18,303 bases of DNA from an uncultured Alphaproteobacteria bacterium (GTDB lineage: Bacteria; Pseudomonadota; Alphaproteobacteria; Rickettsiales; UBA1997), in the NCBI GenBank assembly GCA_903898475.1, contig CAIUFU010000207.1:1-18303 (forward strand), given 5' to 3'. The notes below the pieces were generated by a model. It did not search any database, had not been told where the DNA came from, and saw only the letters and a program-made list of their open reading frames with translations. Both the position numbers and the translations under genes were made by a program. Positions within the stretch are counted from its first letter, which is position 1; the number at the start of each line of letters is the position of its first letter. Positions 14,479-18,303 of the stretch are shown here, one piece after another.

Positions 14479-15308
14479 TAGAGTTTTTTATTTTTGTTTT
14501 TGGCTAAAAAATTCTCGCCACTAATCACGCTTTTTCCGGTTTTTTCTTCTAATGCTTTTCTGGCATCTTTGGCGATTTGACCACCTTTTTTTGCCGGAAC
14601 TTTATTTTCTTCCAAACCCTTCGCTTCAATATTTTCAGCAATTTGGCGAGTTGATAGTTCGGCAAGCGCGGTAAAAATTAACTCCGCCTCACTCATGTGG
14701 TCACGCAGATTTTGAGTTTTTAAACTCTTTAAATTTTTATGATCACCAACCGTTAATCCCGTCCATTCTTGATGAATAATATTAGTTAAAATCGCAAATT
14801 CATCACCCTGTTTTACACCGCTTTCTTTCCAATAATCCGTCAGCTTATTTCTGGTTTCTTGACCCATCATTCTTTGCTGAATCCATTTTTCACTGCGGCC
14901 GTGCTTTTGCCAATTTTTACGAGCGCGATTCAATGATTGCTCAGGATCAGCAATTTCTTGCATGCGCTCATTTCCAACTTTTGCCAACCACATTTTAATT
15001 GGTTCAGCTTTTGGGCTTGGAATTGATTGGATTAGGCGAAAGACGGTTTCAAGATCGGCAACGTCGGTTGCTCGTAACTTGCCATCTTCGGCGACCATTT
15101 TCAACTGGTGACAATTTGTCACCATTTGACTTCCTTCCTTTGCTAGACGCTCTTTAAGCTTATTCCAATATTTTCGAGCCTTCTGAAAATCTTGTTGCTC
15201 GGTCAAAGCTGCCACAACATCCACCACCGAGAAAAACCACTTTTGTAGTTTTTCATCGAAGTGGCGGCGGATTTTATATTTTTCGAAAATTGTGAGTTCG
15301 TTTTTCAT
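14478..15308 (-). CDS. BRO-family protein (phage antirepressor-like)
   Basis: 276 residues. The N-terminal third has the BRO-N look: WFFSVVDVVAALTE (24-37), YWNKLKERL (47-55), MVTNCHQLKM and DGKLRATDVADLETVFRLIQ (75-94), then SIPSPKAEPIKMWLA. Residues 115-200 (NRARKNWQKHGRSEKWIQQR, TRNKLTDYWKESGVKQGDEF) and a basic tail GGQIAKDARKALEEKTGKSV recall a widespread stand-alone BRO protein found on chromosomes of many phyla. BRO-N domains bind DNA and occur in phage antirepressors and in DinD. No phage gene or att site is nearby; the gene lies between fumC and the UbiH-type gene on the same strand, sharing a TAATG junction with the latter. It is probably a recent acquired insert, or a co-opted regulator; the target is unknown. 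Confidence 0.85.
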   Translation of the reverse strand: MKNELTIFEKYKIRRHFDEKLQKWFFSVVDVVAALTEQQDFQKARKYWNKLKERLAKEGSQMVTNCHQLKMVAEDGKLRATDVADLETVFRLIQSIPSPKAEPIKMWLAKVGNERMQEIADPEQSLNRARKNWQKHGRSEKWIQQRMMGQETRNKLTDYWKESGVKQGDEFAILTNIIHQEWTGLTVGDHKNLKSLKTQNLRDHMSEAELIFTALAELSTRQIAENIEAKGLEENKVPAKKGGQIAKDARKALEEKTGKSVISGENFLAKNKNKKL

Positions 15309-15334
15309 GGTGAGATGATGGTTAAGGTTAAAAT

Positions 15335-16780
15335 TTAGATCATATTTTTAGGATTAACCCATTCGTCAAACTGAGCTTCGGTTAAAAGTCCGGAAGCAAG
15401 CGCCGCAGCTTTTAAAGTGGTGCCTTCTTTGTGCGCTTTTTTGGCGATTTTGGCGGCATTGTCGTAGCCGATGTAAGGATTTAGCGCCGTTACCAACATT
15501 AGCGATTGATCGAGAAGTTGGGTGATACGTTCGCGATTTGCCTCAATTCCAACCAAGCATTGATCGATGAAGCTGTTGATTCCGTCATTCAAAAGATTGA
15601 TCGATTCCATTACGTTGCGAATAATCATTGGGCGAAAAACATTTAGTTCAAAATGTCCGTTTGAACCACCAACCGTCACAGCCATGTGATTGCCCATAAT
15701 TTGGCAGGCGATCATTGTTAGCGCTTCGCACTGGGTTGGGTTTACTTTTCCCGGCATTATTGAAGATCCCGGTTCATTTTCAGGAAGAGATATTTCACCA
15801 AGACCAGAGCGCGGGCCCGAAGCCAAGAAACGAATGTCGTTGGCAATTTTCATGCAAGAAACGGCAAGTGAATTTAGTGAGCCCGAAAAGTTGACCAACT
15901 CGTCGTTGCACGCCAAAGACGAAAACTTATTTGGATTGGTCAAAAATTTATCCTGCTTAATTGCTGACACTGTAGTGATTTTAGCTGCAAATTGTTCAGC
16001 AAATTTTGGATGACAATTTAATCCAGTTCCAACAGCCGTACCGCCTTGAGACAAAAAACAAACTGATTTAATTGCTGAAGAAAGAAAATTTTGTGCCATT
16101 TCAATTTGATGTCTGTAGGCACCAAATTCTTGGCCCAAAGTTACGGGTGTCGCGTCTTGCGTGTGGGTTCTGCCGATTTTAATAATGTCGTTAAATTCAG
16201 CTTCTTTTTTGCCCAACTCATTGGCAAAGCGAACCAAAGTTGGCAGCAATTTTTCGTAAGTTGTAAGCACGGCCGCAACATGCATCGCTGTTGGGAAAGT
16301 GTCGTTTGAACTTTGGCCCAAATTAACGTGATCGTTAGGATGCAACGGCGATTTTCCACCTTTAATTCCAGTAACTTTTTCATTAGCAACTGAGGCAATC
16401 ACCTCATTTGTATTCATGTTGGTTTGCGTGCCAGAGCCGGTTTGCCAGACAACTAATGGAAAATGATTTTCGTAAAACCAGTCGAACTTAGCGAGGATGG
16501 TGTCAACCGCGTCAACGATTTTGTCAGCCAAGTCTGGAGAGAATTTTTTGAATTCGTCTGAGCTTGGGTCAGATGCCATCAAGTCTTTATTGGTAAGTGC
16601 TGCTGCCTTTTTGATTAGCAACATCGCACGCACAACTTCTTTCGGCATTTTGTGACCAGGATTGTCGTTGCAGATTGGAAAATTTTGTACAGAGCGCTGA
16701 GTTTGCGCGGCGTAGTAGGCGTCAGCTGGAACTTGAATTTCGCCGAAAGAGTCAGATTCAATGCGGAAGTTTTTAGTCAT
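15335..16780 (-). CDS. fumC: Fumarate hydratase, class II
   Basis: 481 residues; the family is usually 460-470. It interconverts fumarate and malate in the TCA cycle as a cytosolic homotetramer without an iron-sulfur cluster. Landmarks: TGSGTQTNMNTNEV (115-127); THTQDATPVTLGQE (205-218), with His206 as the equivalent of the catalytic His188 of E. coli FumC; GTAVGTGLN (247-255); and the superfamily signature GSSIMPGKVNP (338-348). The C-terminal KAAKEGTTLKEAA-type stretch appears as KAHKEGTTLKAAAL. FumC is told from aspartase by the GTAVGTGLN and PLVVWQTGSG wording. It lies 63 bases after tpiA; that gap holds the hairpin repeat. The next gene on the strand, the BRO gene, starts 27 bases after its stop, with no terminator seen. 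Confidence 0.96.
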   Translation of the reverse strand: MTKNFRIESDSFGEIQVPADAYYAAQTQRSVQNFPICNDNPGHKMPKEVVRAMLLIKKAAALTNKDLMASDPSSDEFKKFSPDLADKIVDAVDTILAKFDWFYENHFPLVVWQTGSGTQTNMNTNEVIASVANEKVTGIKGGKSPLHPNDHVNLGQSSNDTFPTAMHVAAVLTTYEKLLPTLVRFANELGKKEAEFNDIIKIGRTHTQDATPVTLGQEFGAYRHQIEMAQNFLSSAIKSVCFLSQGGTAVGTGLNCHPKFAEQFAAKITTVSAIKQDKFLTNPNKFSSLACNDELVNFSGSLNSLAVSCMKIANDIRFLASGPRSGLGEISLPENEPGSSIMPGKVNPTQCEALTMIACQIMGNHMAVTVGGSNGHFELNVFRPMIIRNVMESINLLNDGINSFIDQCLVGIEANRERITQLLDQSLMLVTALNPYIGYDNAAKIAKKAHKEGTTLKAAALASGLLTEAQFDEWVNPKNMI

Positions 16781-16804
16781 TTTTTTAATTGGTTAGAGGT
16801 TAAG

Positions 16805-16835
16805 ATGTCATGCTGAGCCTGTCGAAGCATGACAT
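16805..16835. repeat. Hairpin repeat between tpiA and fumC
   Basis: ATGTCATGCT and its exact reverse complement AGCATGACAT flank an 11-base loop GAGCCTGTCGA. The core TTCGACAGGCTCAGCATGAC on the minus strand matches a widely dispersed palindromic element that I know from many bacterial genomes, including alphaproteobacteria. It fills half of the 63-base gap. There is no T-run after it on the minus strand, so it is more likely a REP-like element, perhaps with a role in mRNA processing or ends, than an intrinsic terminator. Confidence 0.75.
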
Positions 16836-16843
16836 TGAGTTAT

Positions 16844-17686
16844 TTACGACAAACAAATTTTAACAAATTCTTCAACATCAAGGCTGGCCTTGCCAACCAA
16901 CAATCCGTTGACGCCATCAATTGCTAAAATTTCTTTTGAATTTTGCGAAGTGACTGAACCGCCGTAAAGCATGAAATACTCTTTGGCGCGTCCCGCGAAT
17001 TTTTCGTTAAAAACTTTTTTAAATAAATGCGCCATTTCAGCGATTTGATCGAGAGTTGGAATTACTCCCGTGCCAATCGACCAGATCGGCTCGTAGGCAA
17101 TCACCATTTTTTCAAATTGCGCGCCTTGCGGAATTGAGTGCATTAGCTGTTTGTAAACAAATTCTAAATGCTTTCCCAAGTCGCGTGTTTCTTTGCTTTC
17201 GCCAACGCAAATGATTGGAGTTAATTTTTGCGCAAGTGCGGCGCTGATTTTTTGCGCGACAATTTCGTCAGTTTCAAACTGGTAAGCGCGGCGCTCCGAG
17301 TGGCCTAAAATCACATATTGGCAGCTAACTTTGGCAAGCATTTCAGCGCTGACATTTCCGGTGAAAGAGCCACTGATTTCGTGGTGACAATCTTGCGCGC
17401 CGAGTTTTATTGGACGCTCTTTTAACAAAATTTCGGTTAGTTCTTCGGGCGAGAAATCTTCAAATTTTTTGCCACTATCTTTCATGATTTCTTCGAGCTT
17501 TTGAAAACCGTCTCCCATCAATTCGCTGTCGATGTAATCGAGCATCATCACTGATGGGCACAGCACCATTTCGACATTTTTTAGCTGGTCGTATTTTTCG
17601 GCAAAGTTTTTGAAAAAACCGTCAAGCCACGCGTCAGTTTCGTCAAAGGCGTGATTCATTTTCCAATTGGCGGCAATGATTTTCAT
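16844..17686 (-). CDS. tpiA: Triosephosphate isomerase with an extra segment
   Basis: 280 residues against about 250 in most bacteria. It interconverts dihydroxyacetone phosphate and glyceraldehyde 3-phosphate. The active site is complete: Lys9 in AANWKMN, His129 in GHSERR, Glu199 in AYEPIWSIGTG (197-207, including the mobile loop 6), and the phosphate-binding YGGSV (241-245) and GLLVGKASL (261-269). The extra length is a mostly helical, charged stretch at about 55-92 (with LEEIMKDSGKKFEDF and SPEELTEILLKERP) between the strand-2 region LCPSV and the strand-3 region IKLGAQDCH. The insert lies in a loop and should not disturb the barrel. It sits nine bases after rnd on the same strand. Start choice is standard (MKIIAANWKMN). 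Confidence 0.95.
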   Translation of the reverse strand: MKIIAANWKMNHAFDETDAWLDGFFKNFAEKYDQLKNVEMVLCPSVMMLDYIDSELMGDGFQKLEEIMKDSGKKFEDFSPEELTEILLKERPIKLGAQDCHHEISGSFTGNVSAEMLAKVSCQYVILGHSERRAYQFETDEIVAQKISAALAQKLTPIICVGESKETRDLGKHLEFVYKQLMHSIPQGAQFEKMVIAYEPIWSIGTGVIPTLDQIAEMAHLFKKVFNEKFAGRAKEYFMLYGGSVTSQNSKEILAIDGVNGLLVGKASLDVEEFVKICLS

Positions 17687-17695
17687 GTTTTTATT

Positions 17696-18303
17696 TTAAG
17701 AAATTAATTGTTTTAGATCTTCGCCGAACACCTGATAGCGCCAGCCTGCAACGATTTTACTTGAAATCTTTTTGTCGCAGATAATTTTTTTAAGGTCTGA
17801 ACTGGTGATTAAAAACTGCTCCTGAAATTTTTTTTGCGCCGCAATTTTGGCAAGCAAAATTTTGGCATCAGCAAATTGTTCTTTTTGCTTTTGCGTCATC
17901 GGCATTTCTCTTTTTTCTGAATCTATTTCAGCAAAAAGCTCTTCTTTTGCATCAAGAATTTTTTTGATTTCGCCTTGCATTTCAGCAGTGAAATTTTTTG
18001 TCACCTCTTGGCCCAAAGCAATACGTTCCAAGATTTCATCTTTAATAAAATGTTGGCGCGGCACATCTATTTTTCTGGCCCAAATTTCGCGCCACAAAAT
18101 TAGATTTTTGATTTTTACAATTTGCGATTCGCTTTTGCCTCTGAAGGCAAAATTTTTGCTCAGCGAATCGTCAGATTTTAATAAATTTTTATTAATGAAA
18201 TTTTGCATCTCTTCCAAAAACCAACCAAGGCGCTGGTTTTGCGTGATGATTTCGAGAAACTTTTCGTAAATTTCTTCTAAGAAAAATACATCAAGCAAAG
18301 CAT
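17696..18303 (-). CDS. rnd: Ribonuclease D, C-terminal half (cut by window edge)
   Basis: The frame is open to the last base, so the start lies outside the window; the TTG at 18298 is an internal leucine. The first visible residues read ALLDVFFLEEIYEKF, which fits the Exo III motif (YAxxDVxxL) of DEDDy 3'-5' exonucleases, with the Asp present and the Tyr just outside. Residues about 65-120 (FAFRGKSESQIVKIKNL, LWREIWARKIDVPRQHFIKD) are an HRDC domain as in RNase D, which contacts RNA. The remaining 80 residues are helical and poorly conserved. RNase D trims the 3' ends of tRNA and other stable RNAs. It is upstream of tpiA on the same strand with a nine-base gap. Confidence 0.9.
   Translation of the reverse strand, partial: ALLDVFFLEEIYEKFLEIITQNQRLGWFLEEMQNFINKNLLKSDDSLSKNFAFRGKSESQIVKIKNLILWREIWARKIDVPRQHFIKDEILERIALGQEVTKNFTAEMQGEIKKILDAKEELFAEIDSEKREMPMTQKQKEQFADAKILLAKIAAQKKFQEQFLITSSDLKKIICDKKISSKIVAGWRYQVFGEDLKQLIS

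Noticed and set aside
15690..16013. A 107-codon plus-strand ORF
   Set aside because: Antisense to fumC over its most conserved part; no recognisable protein.
16805..16835. Intrinsic terminator of tpiA
   Set aside because: The stem is good but is not followed by a T-run on the minus strand; the dispersed-repeat reading fits better.
17847..18269. A 140-codon plus-strand ORF
   Set aside because: It is antisense to the RNase D HRDC region, which has clear family motifs; low-complexity, Ser/Phe/Lys-rich translation is typical of a shadow frame.

Overview
The window reads as a compact, AT-rich Gram-negative chromosome segment (GC roughly 40%, judged by eye), almost fully coding, with gaps of 0-75 bases and many ATGA or TAATG junctions. 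A Kdo transferase (LPS), a UbiH-type ubiquinone hydroxylase, RNase D and class II fumarase point to Proteobacteria. The style of these proteins suggests Alphaproteobacteria, possibly a Rickettsiales- or Holosporales-like lineage; that last step is a weak inference. No tRNA, rRNA, CRISPR array, integrase or transposase was seen, and no gene-free stretch exceeds 300 bases.

Region 1 (1-5801, + strand) is a tight operon: a DUF4178 membrane protein cut by the window edge, a 45-residue single-helix peptide, a short DUF350 membrane protein, a spermidine synthase fused behind seven membrane helices, a Tat-signal FAD amine oxidase-like enzyme, a histidine-bearing polytopic membrane protein of unknown family, and S-adenosylmethionine decarboxylase (speD). 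SpeD would supply the aminopropyl donor, the membrane-bound synthase would transfer it, and the exported flavoenzyme plus the polytopic protein could process the product at or across the membrane. This looks like a membrane polyamine or aminopropyl-modification system of unknown end product, and is the most interesting part of the window.

Region 2 (5770-9705, - strand) converges on the operon and holds pepP (M24 aminopeptidase P), a DUF1016_N protein whose usual nuclease half is replaced by a staphylococcal-nuclease domain, an orphan ATP-grasp ligase and perhaps a 36-residue ORF. A perfect 26-bp palindrome sits right after pepP.

Region 3 (9746-11996, + strand) holds a DUF4160 gene broken by a one-base frameshift, its usual partner DUF2442, radA, and a small exported cupredoxin-fold protein.

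Region 4 (11983-18303, - strand) is a co-directional housekeeping run, in transcription order rnd (partial) - tpiA - fumC - BRO-family gene - UbiH-type hydroxylase - waaA. It contains a dispersed-repeat-like hairpin between tpiA and fumC and a triosephosphate isomerase with an extra segment of about 35 residues.
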